A stretch of DNA of 64,000 nucleotides from SIG480 sp045636865 (GTDB taxonomy: Bacteria; Bacillota; Clostridia; Oscillospirales; JAAYXM01), in assembly GCA_045636865.1 (NCBI GenBank), contig JAZTYJ010000020.1:95453-159452 (forward strand), in the 5' to 3' direction. Shown piece by piece: positions 34,130 to 43,168 of the stretch. The position numbers and the translations under genes are program-made. Position 1 is the stretch's first letter. Each line of letters opens with the position of its first letter. The notes beneath the pieces were generated by a model. It was not told the origin of the DNA, made no database searches, and saw nothing but the letters and a program-made list of their open reading frames with translations.

Positions 34130-34765
34130 TTATTCAAGAGCCTTTAAAACCTCACGTTTTATATCTTTCATTCCCTGTATTGTCGGGTGTCCGCAGGTTT
34201 TATCAATATGTTCAAATGAAACTTTCGTTATATCAAAATCCTTGCAAGCAAGGTCGTAAACCTCATACAACTCGGGCTTCAGTTCATTGTTCTCAAGACA
34301 GTATATTGCAGCATTCGGAAGTGCCTCACGAAGCGTTTTTAAAAAGTAATACGCGCCGGGAAGAACACAGTATAAATCCTCTTTTTCAAAAGCGTCGCAC
34401 TTTAATTTGCCAAGAGGCGCGTCAGACCAGCAGTCGTTGGTGCCGCCGAAGAAGAAAACCGTGTTGACGTCATTCTTTTCAAAAAAGTTTTCCGAAATGA
34501 GCTTCTTGAGCCTGAAGATAAAAGAATTTGTTTCAGAACAGTCGATGCCGCCCCATCCCGTGTAGCAAACGGTTGAACCTGACCAGCTGTCGTTTCTGAC
34601 GAGGTTGATTTGTGCGTCGGATAAGACCTGATGCCACCACGTTTCTGATACGCACCGGACATCTGTATCGCCGAAATCCTTATAATAATAAGCGGCATAG
34701 CCGTCGGGGATATACCCTTCGAAGGTTGAGTAGCTGTCGCCGAAAATTACTGCATTTTTTGACAT
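34130..34765 (-). CDS. SGNH/GDSL-family hydrolase
   Basis: A 211-residue esterase-like protein. Block I is AVIFGDSYSTFEGYIPDGY (catalytic Ser in GDS), the Gly/Asn blocks are FFFGGTNDCW for block III, and block V is HIDKTCGHPTIQGM (catalytic Asp/His region GHPT). No signal peptide. Starts 12 bases after the YeiH-like permease stop and is probably translated from the same message. The substrate is unknown; carbohydrate or acyl esters are usual. Confidence 0.85.
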   Translation of the reverse strand: MSKNAVIFGDSYSTFEGYIPDGYAAYYYKDFGDTDVRCVSETWWHQVLSDAQINLVRNDSWSGSTVCYTGWGGIDCSETNSFIFRLKKLISENFFEKNDVNTVFFFGGTNDCWSDAPLGKLKCDAFEKEDLYCVLPGAYYFLKTLREALPNAAIYCLENNELKPELYEVYDLACKDFDITKVSFEHIDKTCGHPTIQGMKDIKREVLKALE

Positions 34766-34777
34766 AAAAAGCTCTCC

Positions 34778-35812
34778 TTAAAATGTGACAAGTCCCATAA
34801 ATATTTCAACAACGAGCGCAACGATAACGACAAGTGCCGAAATAATGAAGCCGTGAATCATCGGACGGATGCCCGCTTTCTTCATACTCTTGAATGAGGT
34901 GTTAAGACCAATCGCCGCAAGAGCCGAAACCATAAGGAACTTGCTTACGGCTTTTGTTGTAGAAACGATGGCATCGGGAATTGTGAAGATGCTTGCAACA
35001 AGCGACATTCCGAGAAAACCGAGAATAAACCACGGAAAAATCTTTTTAAGGCTGAAGTTTGCGTGGAGCGAAGATCCGTCAGCACCCGCCTGCATCGCCT
35101 CTTTGCGCTTGAGATTCAGCTGAATAAAGGCAAAGACGAGAACTGTGGGGATAATTGAGAGTGTGCGCGTAAGCTTTACCATAGTTGCATAGTCGCCTGC
35201 CGCCTCAGAAAAGGCATAGCCGGTAGCAACAACAGACGATGTGTCGTTAACTGCTGTTCCTGCCCAGATGCCGAATGCAACGTGGTCCATCCCTATAGCC
35301 CTTCCCATGATGGGGAAGAGGATTATCATCGCCATATCAAAGAGAAACGTTGCAGACATAGCATACGCGATGTCGTTGTCATCTGCATCAATCGTTGAGG
35401 AAATTGCCGCGATGGCACTTCCACCGCAGATTCCCGTACCTGCCGAGATGAGGTTTGAGAGCTTCCAGTTGAGCCCGAGTGCGCGGCCTATAAAGTATCC
35501 GCCGCCAAAGCACGTTGCGAGAGTGAAAATCATAACAACGAGCGACATTTTTCCTACATTTAAGATAGTGGTGATGTTGAGCGAAAGACCAAGAAGGATA
35601 ATCGCAAACTTAAGAACCTTCTTTGAGGTGAATTTGACTCCCGAAGAAAGAAGAGAGTTCTTTCCGAGAAAATGGTTTATTATCATACCGATAAACATCG
35701 CGATGACCGCTGCCCCGATAACGTGAATTGGCAGAAGTCCCTCGATGAAGGTAGCGACCGCCGCGATAACGACGGAGAGCAAAATTCCGGGAATAGTTCT
35801 TAAAAGTTTCAT
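34778..35812 (-). CDS. YeiH/UPF0324 family membrane permease (putative sulfate exporter)
   Basis: A 344-residue protein with about ten hydrophobic segments. Family motifs seen: GTGICGGSAIAAIS in the middle, and GIWAGTAVNDTSSVVATG. Relatives are annotated as putative sulfate or sulfite exporters, but direct evidence is limited. I chose the ATG at 35812 because AGAGG is properly placed for it; a longer frame starts at 35842 inside metH. It follows metH by 16 bases, which makes a link to sulfur-amino-acid metabolism plausible. Confidence 0.85.
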   Translation of the reverse strand: MKLLRTIPGILLSVVIAAVATFIEGLLPIHVIGAAVIAMFIGMIINHFLGKNSLLSSGVKFTSKKVLKFAIILLGLSLNITTILNVGKMSLVVMIFTLATCFGGGYFIGRALGLNWKLSNLISAGTGICGGSAIAAISSTIDADDNDIAYAMSATFLFDMAMIILFPIMGRAIGMDHVAFGIWAGTAVNDTSSVVATGYAFSEAAGDYATMVKLTRTLSIIPTVLVFAFIQLNLKRKEAMQAGADGSSLHANFSLKKIFPWFILGFLGMSLVASIFTIPDAIVSTTKAVSKFLMVSALAAIGLNTSFKSMKKAGIRPMIHGFIISALVVIVALVVEIFMGLVTF

Positions 35813-35828
35813 TTTAGACATCCTCTTT

Positions 35829-38231
35829 TTAATTGATTTCATTTAAGATTTCCTGGGCATAGCGCACGCCTTCCATTGCATCCTTTGCATATTTGTCTGC
35901 TCCGATTCTGTCGGCGTACTCCTGCGTAAGCACCGCGCCGCCGACAACGATTTTGCAGTCCGGTGCGTGCTTCCGGAGCTTCTTTATAGTTTCTTCCATC
36001 TCGGAAACTGTGGTCGTCATAAGTGCGCTTAGTCCGACAAGCGGTGCATTCAGCGAAACCACGCAGTCAACGATTTCTTCGGCAGAAACGTCTTTTCCGA
36101 GGTCAACAACCGAAAAACCGTAGTTTTCAAGAAGAAGCTTCACTATGTTTTTTCCGATGTCGTGGATATCTCCGCGCACGGTTGCGATAACAACCGTGCC
36201 GCATTTGTCGGATTTCTCACCGTCCGACATACGCGCCTTTATGACCTCAAAGGCACATTTTGCCGCCTCCGCGCTCATAAGAAGCTGCGGCAGGTAAACG
36301 GTTTTTTCTTCAAAGCCTTTACCCATAATATTGAGTGCAGGGATGATTTCGTCGTTTACTATCTGCAGTGGCGGTGTCGTCTCAAGAAGTTTCTTCGTAA
36401 CCTCTGCCGCCTTGTCCTTAAAGCCCTTTATAATTGCGTACTGACATTCGGAGAAATCCCCCGCGCCTGCAATACTCGAAGTCTCTGCCGCCTTCCCCTG
36501 TGAGATGAAGGTGTCGGCAAGGCTTATATAGTCGCTGCAGTTTTTATCAAGACCCTTTAGTGCGTTGTAGGTGTAATAAACCCTCATCATATCTGCGGAA
36601 TACGGATTCATAATCGCGGCGGAAAGACCGCTTTCAAGAGCGAGCGCAAAGAACGTTCCGTTTATCGCGTCACGGTTAGGAAGGCCGAAGGAGACGTTTG
36701 AAACACCGAGCGAGGTGTGACACCCAAGCTCATCTTTTATGAATCTGAGAGAAGCAAGAGTGGTTTTCGCAGCGGAGCCATCCGCGCTTATCGTGAGTGC
36801 GAGAGTGTCAAAAATTATGTCCTTTTTTGCGATGCCGTATTCCCTTGCGGTTTCCAGAATCTTTTTCGCAATCCGGATTCTGCCCTCGGCGGTTTCAGGG
36901 ATGCCGCCCTCGTCAAGCGTCAGCGCAACAACGAGTCCGCCATACTTTTTGACGAGAGGAAATACCGCCCGCATGCTCTCTTCTTTTCCGTTTACGGAAT
37001 TTATCATAGCCTTGCCGTTGTAGCGGCGAAGAGCCGCATCCATGGCAGAGATATCTGATGTGTCAATCTGAAGTGGCAGATCGGAAACCGACTGAAGCTC
37101 GCAGACAGTTTCCTTCAGCATATTGACCTCATCAATGTCGGGAAGACCGACGTTAACGTCAAGTATATCAACGCCTTTTTCCTGCTGATTGACACCTTCT
37201 GAAAGGATGTAGTCGAGGTCGTTTTCCAAAAGTGCCTGCTTGAGCCTTTTCTTGCCCGTGGGGTTTATGCGCTCACCGATGAGAATTGGCTTGTTGCCGA
37301 AAGTTACCGCGTGAGAATAAGATGAAACAACGGTAAGATTTTTGTCAGCTACCAAAACGGGAGAAAGCGATGCTGATTTGTCGCAGAGCGACTTTATGTA
37401 TTCGGGGGTAGTTCCGCAACATCCGCCCGCAACACGCACGCCGCATCTGATAATATCGGAAACCTCATCGGCAAATTCGTCAACTGTTATGTCGAAAACG
37501 GTTTTGCCGTCAACTGATTTCGGAAGTCCCGCATTCGGCTTGAAAAGAACGGGAACAGAAGCCGCCTGAAGAAGCCTTTCTGCAACGGTGCGAAGCTGAT
37601 GAGGACCCAAAGAGCAGTTGGCTCCGAGCGCATCGACGCCCATACCCTCGAGCAATGCAACCATAGCCTCGGGAGTTGCGCCCGTCATAAGCTTTCCGTC
37701 ATCGCCGTACGCGTTTGACACGAGCACAGGAAGGTCACAGTTTTCCTTGACCGCAAGGAGAGCCGCTTTTGTTTCGTAGCTGTCGTTCATCGTTTCGATA
37801 ATGACGAGATCAGCCCCGTATTTTGCGCCGAGAGTTACTGTCTTTGCAAAAATGCTGACCGCGTCCTCAAAGTCGAGGTCTCCAAGCGGCTTTAAGAGCT
37901 TTCCCGACGGTCCGATATCAAGCGCAATAAACTTTTCTTTTTTTGACGAGGATGTATCTCTCGCCTTTCTTGCATTTGAAATTGCACATTTTATTATCTC
38001 ATCAAGCTCGTCATCTGAAAACTTTAGAGAGTTTGCACCGAAGGTGTTGGTACAGACAACATTGCTGCCTGCATCAAAATAAGCCTTGTGGATGTCCGTT
38101 ATGATATCGGGATGGGAAATGTTCCATCTTTCGGGGTATTCACCGGGGCGGAGTCCCTTCGCCTGAAGGAGAGTTCCCATACCGCCGTCAAGATAAACTA
38201 TATTGTCTTTTAAGAATTCTCTGAAATCCAT
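35829..38231 (-). CDS. metH: cobalamin-dependent methionine synthase, lacking the reactivation domain
   Basis: Transfers the methyl group from methyltetrahydrofolate through cobalamin to homocysteine. Domains in the 800-residue protein: homocysteine methyltransferase (1 to ~290, with GGMGTLLQAKG, zinc Cys in ALGANCSLGP and GGCCGTTPEYI); pterin-binding domain (~310-570, starting NKPILIGERINPTG); cobalamin cap and B12-binding domain (~590-800, with lower-ligand His in VRGDIHDIGKNIV). It ends after the B12 domain; the AdoMet reactivation domain is a separate gene immediately upstream. Short split MetH proteins are known in Clostridia and related groups. Confidence 0.95.
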   Translation of the reverse strand: MDFREFLKDNIVYLDGGMGTLLQAKGLRPGEYPERWNISHPDIITDIHKAYFDAGSNVVCTNTFGANSLKFSDDELDEIIKCAISNARKARDTSSSKKEKFIALDIGPSGKLLKPLGDLDFEDAVSIFAKTVTLGAKYGADLVIIETMNDSYETKAALLAVKENCDLPVLVSNAYGDDGKLMTGATPEAMVALLEGMGVDALGANCSLGPHQLRTVAERLLQAASVPVLFKPNAGLPKSVDGKTVFDITVDEFADEVSDIIRCGVRVAGGCCGTTPEYIKSLCDKSASLSPVLVADKNLTVVSSYSHAVTFGNKPILIGERINPTGKKRLKQALLENDLDYILSEGVNQQEKGVDILDVNVGLPDIDEVNMLKETVCELQSVSDLPLQIDTSDISAMDAALRRYNGKAMINSVNGKEESMRAVFPLVKKYGGLVVALTLDEGGIPETAEGRIRIAKKILETAREYGIAKKDIIFDTLALTISADGSAAKTTLASLRFIKDELGCHTSLGVSNVSFGLPNRDAINGTFFALALESGLSAAIMNPYSADMMRVYYTYNALKGLDKNCSDYISLADTFISQGKAAETSSIAGAGDFSECQYAIIKGFKDKAAEVTKKLLETTPPLQIVNDEIIPALNIMGKGFEEKTVYLPQLLMSAEAAKCAFEVIKARMSDGEKSDKCGTVVIATVRGDIHDIGKNIVKLLLENYGFSVVDLGKDVSAEEIVDCVVSLNAPLVGLSALMTTTVSEMEETIKKLRKHAPDCKIVVGGAVLTQEYADRIGADKYAKDAMEGVRYAQEILNEIN

Positions 38232-38256
38232 AACAACACACCTCTGAAAATTCGTT

Positions 38257-38838
38257 TTAATAAAGCCCTAAAAACGCCGTAACCGACTTTGAAGGCGACA
38301 TAAGAAGACTGTCACCAAGCGAAATCCCCAATCTCTTTTCGCATTCAAGAACGGAGAAAATATCGCGCTGAACCTCAAGCGGAAGGTCGCCGTATCCCGG
38401 GCTGAAGCGCGGTTTTGCGGATGCACCCGTTTCCTTTTTGATATCCGCGCAGAACAAATCGCAAAGAGCCTCAACGCGCTCTGTCCCGACAGCCTGAAGA
38501 ATCAAAGCCTTTGAAGGGGAGAGTCTGCTGTATTTTGAAATCAGGCGATCAAGCCCAATGCCGATTGTTGCGGCAAAAACGATGACGCGTCTGCAACCGT
38601 CAAGGTTTGACGCGAGATTTTTTGAATTTGAACGGAAGAAACCAAAATCGCAGACACTGCCTTGCACATCAAGAGAGAGTTCGCGATAGCAGACGCTGTA
38701 TTTAATGATATCACAAGCCTCGTCTGTACATTCGCGCACAAGGTCGCGGATATTATCATTTGCGCTAGTGCTTTTTGCATAGCGGAGAATTTCCTCCTCG
38801 CAAAAGGGCGGCATAGGGTATGTCTTATAAAAAACCAT
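38257..38838 (-). CDS. free-standing methionine synthase reactivation domain protein
   Basis: A 193-residue protein corresponding to the C-terminal AdoMet-binding domain of long MetH. It has the characteristic RFSPGYGDLPLEVQ (AdoMet-binding RxxPGY motif) and the end motif LLMSPSKSVTAFLGLY. It should bind AdoMet and reductively remethylate oxidised cob(II)alamin in the adjacent short MetH. It is placed between metF and metH, 25 bases before metH and only 3 bases after metF. Confidence 0.9.
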   Translation of the reverse strand: MVFYKTYPMPPFCEEEILRYAKSTSANDNIRDLVRECTDEACDIIKYSVCYRELSLDVQGSVCDFGFFRSNSKNLASNLDGCRRVIVFAATIGIGLDRLISKYSRLSPSKALILQAVGTERVEALCDLFCADIKKETGASAKPRFSPGYGDLPLEVQRDIFSVLECEKRLGISLGDSLLMSPSKSVTAFLGLY

Positions 38839-38841
38839 AAT

Positions 38842-39705
38842 TTATTTTCCCAATATATCGCTTAAGTTTTCCTGTATCTTCCGTGCAACGTCGGGCTTGT
38901 TCATCGAATATACGTGAACGTTTTTGATGCCGTTTGCATACAGGTCGATAATCTGGTCGGTTGCATATGCAATACCTGCCTGCTTCATTGCGGCAGGGTC
39001 GTTTCCGAACTTGTCGAGCAGACATTTGAATCTCTGCGGCATAAAAGAGCCGGAGAGCTTTATTGCGCGTTCTATCTGGTTTGCGTTGGTGATGGGCATA
39101 ATGCCCGGAATTATGGGAACGGTTATTCCCGCCTCGCGGATTTTATATAAGAAATTATAAAGAAGATTGTTGACAAAAAACATCTGTGTTGTCAGAAAAT
39201 CACATCCTGCCTCAACCTTTTCGCGAAGGTATCGGATATCTTCCTTCTGGTTTGCGCTCTCGGGGTGGATTTCGGGGTATGCCGCGCCGCCGATGCAGAA
39301 ATCCGGATCCGTCTCCTTGATTTCGCGGATAAGTTCAATTGCGTGGTGATAGTCGTTAAGGACTCCGTCAGACGGAATATCTCCGCGCAGAGCCATAATG
39401 TTCTGGATGTTTGCATCCTTAAAGTCGAGAATGCGCGATTTCACGGTCTCTCTCGTCGAGGAAACGCAGGTAAGGTGAGCAAGGGAGGGCACACCGTGTT
39501 TCTGTTTTATCTGCTTTGCGATTTCGAGAGTATATGCGCTCGTTCCGCCGCCTGCGCCGTATGTAACGCTCATAAAAGCGGGCTTGAGTGTCGCAATTTC
39601 TTCAACAGCCTCGCGCACGCTTTCAAAATTCGAGTCAGTTTTGGGAGGGAAAACCTCAAAAGAAATTGATAAGGTATCCTTTTTGAGCAAATCAATAATT
39701 TTCAT
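38842..39705 (-). CDS. metF: methylenetetrahydrofolate reductase
   Basis: Reduces 5,10-methylene-THF to 5-methyl-THF, the methyl donor for MetH. The 287-residue FAD barrel starts with SISFEVFPPKTDSNF and contains MSVTYGAGGGTSAYTLEIA, LAHLTCVSSTRE, ALRGDIP and FLTTQMFFVN. It leads the metF-reactivation-metH operon behind a simple promoter; the short leader has no room for a SAM or T-box riboswitch. Confidence 0.95.
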   Translation of the reverse strand: MKIIDLLKKDTLSISFEVFPPKTDSNFESVREAVEEIATLKPAFMSVTYGAGGGTSAYTLEIAKQIKQKHGVPSLAHLTCVSSTRETVKSRILDFKDANIQNIMALRGDIPSDGVLNDYHHAIELIREIKETDPDFCIGGAAYPEIHPESANQKEDIRYLREKVEAGCDFLTTQMFFVNNLLYNFLYKIREAGITVPIIPGIMPITNANQIERAIKLSGSFMPQRFKCLLDKFGNDPAAMKQAGIAYATDQIIDLYANGIKNVHVYSMNKPDVARKIQENLSDILGK

Positions 39706-39732
39706 ATCCGCACCCCTTTTAAGTGATGCTTT

Positions 39733-39761
39733 ATTATATCACAAACCAAATAAAAAGTAAA
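39733..39761 (-). promoter_or_regulatory. candidate promoter of the metF operon
   Basis: On the minus strand TTTACT (39761-39756), 17-bp spacer, perfect TATAAT (39738-39733), 28 bases before the metF start codon. Confidence 0.6.
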
Positions 39762-39804
39762 TTCGTAGAGGAAACAGAAAAGATTGTTTATTATTTAACT
39801 ATTG

Positions 39805-39833
39805 TTGATTTTTTCTTAAATGTAAAGTATAAT
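39805..39833 (+). promoter_or_regulatory. promoter of hppA
   Basis: TTGATT (39805-39810), 17-bp spacer, perfect TATAAT (39828-39833); it diverges from the metF promoter. The leader carries GCAATTTTCGG-like short repeats and then AGGAGG. Confidence 0.7.
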
Positions 39834-39901
39834 TTACAATGTCCGAATTTGGCGAAAATTGCAATTTTCGGAGAAAAACCAGTTCACAGGAGGAAACCAC
39901 C

Positions 39902-42010
39902 ATGTTAACCTACGCATACCCCATTGTCCTTTGTGTCATCGTTCTTGCGCTTGCTTACGTTGCATTCAACTTCGTTCGCATCCGCCGCATGAAGGAAGGC
40001 ACGGCAGAAATGTCAGAAATGGCAGCAATCATCAGAGACGGCTCAAATGCTTTTATGAAAACCGAGTACAAGACAATTTCAATTGTTGCGATTGTCGTTG
40101 CGCTCCTGTTCTCACTCTTTATTGAGAAGACAAGCGGCATAACATTCCTTCTCGGTGCAGGAATGAGCAGCTGTGTTTGCGTTCTCGGTATGAAGAGTGC
40201 AACATATGCAAATGTCCGCACGGCAAACAAGGCTCGCGAATCGCTCTCAATCGGCGAAACTGTCAAGGTTGCGCTTTGTGGCGGCAGTATCTCAGGTCTC
40301 AGCGTTCAGGCGTTCGGTATGCTTGGTTTCCTTGCAGTTCTTCTTATCTGGAACGGAATCGACACCGAAGCAGTAGGAACAGGTTTCCTTGCAAAGCTTG
40401 AGTGCAATCCGAGCATTATGAGAATTTCAACATACTCTCTCGGTTGCTCAATGGTAGCAATGTTCAACCGCGTTGCAGGCGGTAACTACACTAAAGCGGC
40501 AGATATTTCTGCAGACATCCTCGCAAAAATCCGCCACGATATGCCGGAAGACGACAGCCGTGTTCCGAACGTTGTGGCAGACTTCATCGGCGATAACGTA
40601 AATGATATCGCAGGTAACTGCTCTGACCTTCTCGAGAGCTTCGTTGCAACTTTGGCGGCTGCAATTATGATTTCGGTTGCAAACTTTGCAAACGCAGGTG
40701 CAGAGATTCTTTCTGCAACATCCATCTTCCCGGTTGTCCTCGCAGGCGGCGGACTTCTCGGCTGTATTCTCGGTCTCGTTTTTGCGGCAATCCGCAAAAT
40801 GGGCGACAACCCGTCTCACGAGCTCAACCTCGCAACATGGATTTCGGCAGGGCTTACGGTCCTTATCGGACTTGGCGCATCATATATCATCTTCGGTGAT
40901 ATTACTGTCGAAGGTTTCCGCCTCGGCTGGCTCAGTCCGTGGGTAGCAAGTGTGCTCGGCATCGTCTGCGGTATCGCAATCGGCTCTATCACAGAGTACT
41001 ACACAAGTGCAGATTTCAAACCCACAAAGATTCTTGCAGAAATGGCAAAAGAGGGCGAGAGCTTTGTTATCACAAAGGGTGATGCAGTCGGCTCACGTTC
41101 TTGCCTTGCTCCGATTCTTCTTATTGGTGTCGCGCTTGTACTTTCAGGTATCCTCTGCGGAACTTACGGCATCGCAATTTCGGCTCTCGGTATGCTCGCA
41201 TTCGTCGGCGCAACAGTTTCTATCGACGCGTTCGGACCCATCGCAGACAACGCAGGAGGTCTTGCAGAATCCTGCCACCTTGCGCCTGAAGTTCGCGTAA
41301 TCACAGATAAGCTTGACTCTGTCGGTAATACAACTGCGGCTATCGGTAAGGGATTTGCTATCGGCTCTGCAGCATTCGCAACCGTTTCACTTATCACAGC
41401 ATATGTAGGAAACTACTCTTCAGGTACACCGATACTCAACATGGCATCATTCATCGTTGTTGCGGGTGCAATTATCGGCGGTGCGTTGGTTGAATACTTC
41501 TCAGCTCTTCTCACAGACAACACAATTGATGCCGCACGTCTCATGGCAGAAGAAGGCGACCGCCAGCTTTCTGTTCCGGGCGTGTTGGAAGGCACAGTAA
41601 AGCCTGAATACAACCGTTGCGTTGAAATGGCAGCACGCGAAGCGCTCAAGAAGATGCTTGTTCCGTCAATGCTCGCACTCCTCATTCCGATCGTCGGCGG
41701 ATTCCTCTTTGGCGTAGAGTTTGTTGGTGGTATCCTCGTCGGTGCAACAGTATGCGCAATTCCGAGAGCACTCTTTATGGGTAACTCGGGCGGCGCATTT
41801 GACAATGCAAAGAAGTACATCGAAAGCGGCGCAATCGAAGGCCACGGCAAAGGCTCTGCAGCTCATAAGGCAGCTGTTTCAGGCGACACGGTCGGAGACA
41901 CAAGAAAAGACGTTGTCGGCGTTGCACTTGATATCTTTATCAAGATGATGTCCACAGTTGCAAACACGCTCGTCGTTGTCATCAAGAACTTCACATTGTT
42001 CAGATTCTAA
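39902..42010 (+). CDS. hppA: membrane-bound ion-translocating pyrophosphatase, K+-dependent type
   Basis: Couples PPi hydrolysis to pumping of H+ or Na+ across the membrane, recovering energy in anaerobes. The 702-residue protein has about 16 membrane segments, the substrate-binding DISADILAKIRHDMPEDD region, DNVNDIAGNCSDLLESF, and DAFGPIADNAGGLAE. The position that separates the two classes reads GNTTAAIGKG: Ala marks K+-dependent enzymes (Lys in K+-independent ones). K+-dependent forms include both H+ and Na+ pumps. The start at 39902 follows ACAGGAGG; the frame is open upstream to 39839 without support. Confidence 0.95.
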   Translation: MLTYAYPIVLCVIVLALAYVAFNFVRIRRMKEGTAEMSEMAAIIRDGSNAFMKTEYKTISIVAIVVALLFSLFIEKTSGITFLLGAGMSSCVCVLGMKSATYANVRTANKARESLSIGETVKVALCGGSISGLSVQAFGMLGFLAVLLIWNGIDTEAVGTGFLAKLECNPSIMRISTYSLGCSMVAMFNRVAGGNYTKAADISADILAKIRHDMPEDDSRVPNVVADFIGDNVNDIAGNCSDLLESFVATLAAAIMISVANFANAGAEILSATSIFPVVLAGGGLLGCILGLVFAAIRKMGDNPSHELNLATWISAGLTVLIGLGASYIIFGDITVEGFRLGWLSPWVASVLGIVCGIAIGSITEYYTSADFKPTKILAEMAKEGESFVITKGDAVGSRSCLAPILLIGVALVLSGILCGTYGIAISALGMLAFVGATVSIDAFGPIADNAGGLAESCHLAPEVRVITDKLDSVGNTTAAIGKGFAIGSAAFATVSLITAYVGNYSSGTPILNMASFIVVAGAIIGGALVEYFSALLTDNTIDAARLMAEEGDRQLSVPGVLEGTVKPEYNRCVEMAAREALKKMLVPSMLALLIPIVGGFLFGVEFVGGILVGATVCAIPRALFMGNSGGAFDNAKKYIESGAIEGHGKGSAAHKAAVSGDTVGDTRKDVVGVALDIFIKMMSTVANTLVVVIKNFTLFRF

Positions 42011-42016
42011 ACGATA

Positions 42017-42336
42017 AAACAAAAATAACACTCCGGACTTACGGCGGTGCTTCGTAGGGATAAGATGCCCTGAAACCACGATTTTGGCACATAACTTCGT
42101 TAAAAAAGCTCCTAACCCGTCAGGGTTGGGAGCTTTTTTGCCTTGTTCTGTACTCAAACTTATGATTTCAGGGTGCAAAGCAGTTTTGGGTTAGATATTT
42201 TTCGTTTTAGAGAAATTAAAAAATGCAGACATACTGACGTATATCTGCATTTTTTTGTGCACTATAAGCGGAAAATGGCAATCCAAAACCATTTTCTCTC
42301 TATGAAGCCCCGCCGTACGGAGTGTTATTTTTGTTT
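42017..42336. mobile_element. 320-bp fold-back (MITE-like) element downstream of hppA
   Basis: The ends are a perfect 19-bp inverted repeat, AAACAAAAATAACACTCCG at 42017-42035 and its reverse complement at 42318-42336. The complementarity goes on, after a 4-base insertion, through TACGGCGG-GCTTC-TAG to about 42060/42290. No protein is encoded. Inside lie two terminator-like hairpins (42102-42139 and 42218-42256) and a smaller inverted repeat TGCCCTGAAA/TTTCAGGGTG. TA dinucleotides sit at or one base beyond each end, a weak hint of a TA target duplication. Other copies in the genome would be needed to prove mobility. With the flanking bases it fills the gap between hppA and the spoVT-like copy. 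Confidence 0.6.
42102..42139 (+). terminator. terminator downstream of hppA
   Basis: Stem AAAAAAGCTCC-T-AACCC/GGGTT-G-GGAGCTTTTTT with GTCA loop. It lies inside the fold-back element, so the element may supply the hppA terminator. A second strong terminator-like hairpin, ATGCAGA-c-ATAC/GTAT-a-TCTGCAT with A and T tracts, is at 42218-42256. Confidence 0.85.
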
Positions 42337-42526
42337 GTATGACGAATACACAATAAATATATCAGAAAATTTTGAACGATAACAACTGTGATTTGCAAAA
42401 AAAGTTACGTCGGAATCTGATGAACGTAAAAAAGATTTAAAATTGCTCCCACCTTTTTCCTTACATAAAAATCCCTCGAATGTAAACAATAGTTTTGTAA
42501 CATCAAAACAAAAGGGGATTTATATA

Positions 42527-42703
42527 ATGAAAGCTACAGGAATTGTAAGACGAAGTGACGACCTTGGTCGTGTTGTTATCCCGAAAGAAATCCGCCGCAC
42601 GATGCGCATCCGCGAGGGAGACCCTCTGTTGACAACATTGACACCTGAAGAAAAGTTTTGTTGGGCAATACATAGTTTAGCAAAAAGAATAACAGCGAAG
42701 TGA
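42527..42703 (+). pseudogene. truncated SpoVT/AbrB-like gene
   Basis: A 58-codon frame with ATG at 42527 after AAAAGGGG. Residues 1-36 copy the AbrB-type DNA-binding domain of SpoVT (MKATGIVRRSDDLGRVVIPK), then the sequence diverges to LLTTLTPEEKFCWAIHS and stops; the rest of the swapped-hairpin domain and the whole GAF-like domain are missing. DNA identity with spoVT is perfect for 62 bases (42557-42618 against 43199-43260), while the first ten codons differ by many synonymous changes. It is probably a recombination remnant; a short dominant-negative DNA-binding peptide is possible. Confidence 0.7.
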
Positions 42704-42732
42704 AATCATTCCGCTGCTTTCTATATGTTTTT

Positions 42733-43047
42733 TTATTTTAATTGTAAACAGTCGCACCCTTTGTATTGTGGAAATCGCTCAAAAAATAATGGTAAACATT
42801 GAATAACTAATTTTTGTAAATACGTTGGTAAGTCATTTATGTCTACACATTCTGAAATTTTATGATACCAAATAGTATCAATATCGCCTTGGAGAGATTT
42901 TTCTATTTCAAATAAAATTTCTTGCGAGATTTCATAATTAACTTTATATGATGGAATAATTTTAGATTGTGATTTATTTAAGAAATAATTTTCAACATAT
43001 TCAATCATACAGCCAGATAATCTATCAAAAATTACACTTTTATTCAC
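42733..43047 (-). CDS. AT-rich hypothetical protein between the two spoVT-like genes
   Basis: A 104-residue acidic protein starting at GTG 43047 with AAAGGTGG at good distance. It is predicted soluble, rich in Ile, Leu, Phe and Tyr, for example YENYFLNKS-like aromatic stretches and a C-terminal FPQYKGCDC. I do not recognise a family. Base composition and codon choice are far more AT-rich than all neighbours, which suggests recent acquisition. Its place between a truncated and an intact spoVT suggests it arrived in the event that duplicated the spoVT 5' end. The size would suit an immunity or antitoxin-like protein, but nothing in the sequence proves that. Confidence 0.6.
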   Translation of the reverse strand: MNKSVIFDRLSGCMIEYVENYFLNKSQSKIIPSYKVNYEISQEILFEIEKSLQGDIDTIWYHKISECVDINDLPTYLQKLVIQCLPLFFERFPQYKGCDCLQLK

Positions 43048-43168
43048 GAAATCACCACCTTTAATTTATTATATCATAATCAAGTCAAAAAGTAAATTCA
43101 CACAGTATAAATCTCCTCAAAATACAGATAATAACAACACAATTTGTAATTTAAGGAGAAATGTATAT

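Noticed and set aside
39706..39901. SAM or T-box riboswitch for the metF operon
   Set aside because: The promoter is only 28 bases before metF, leaving no room for such RNA.
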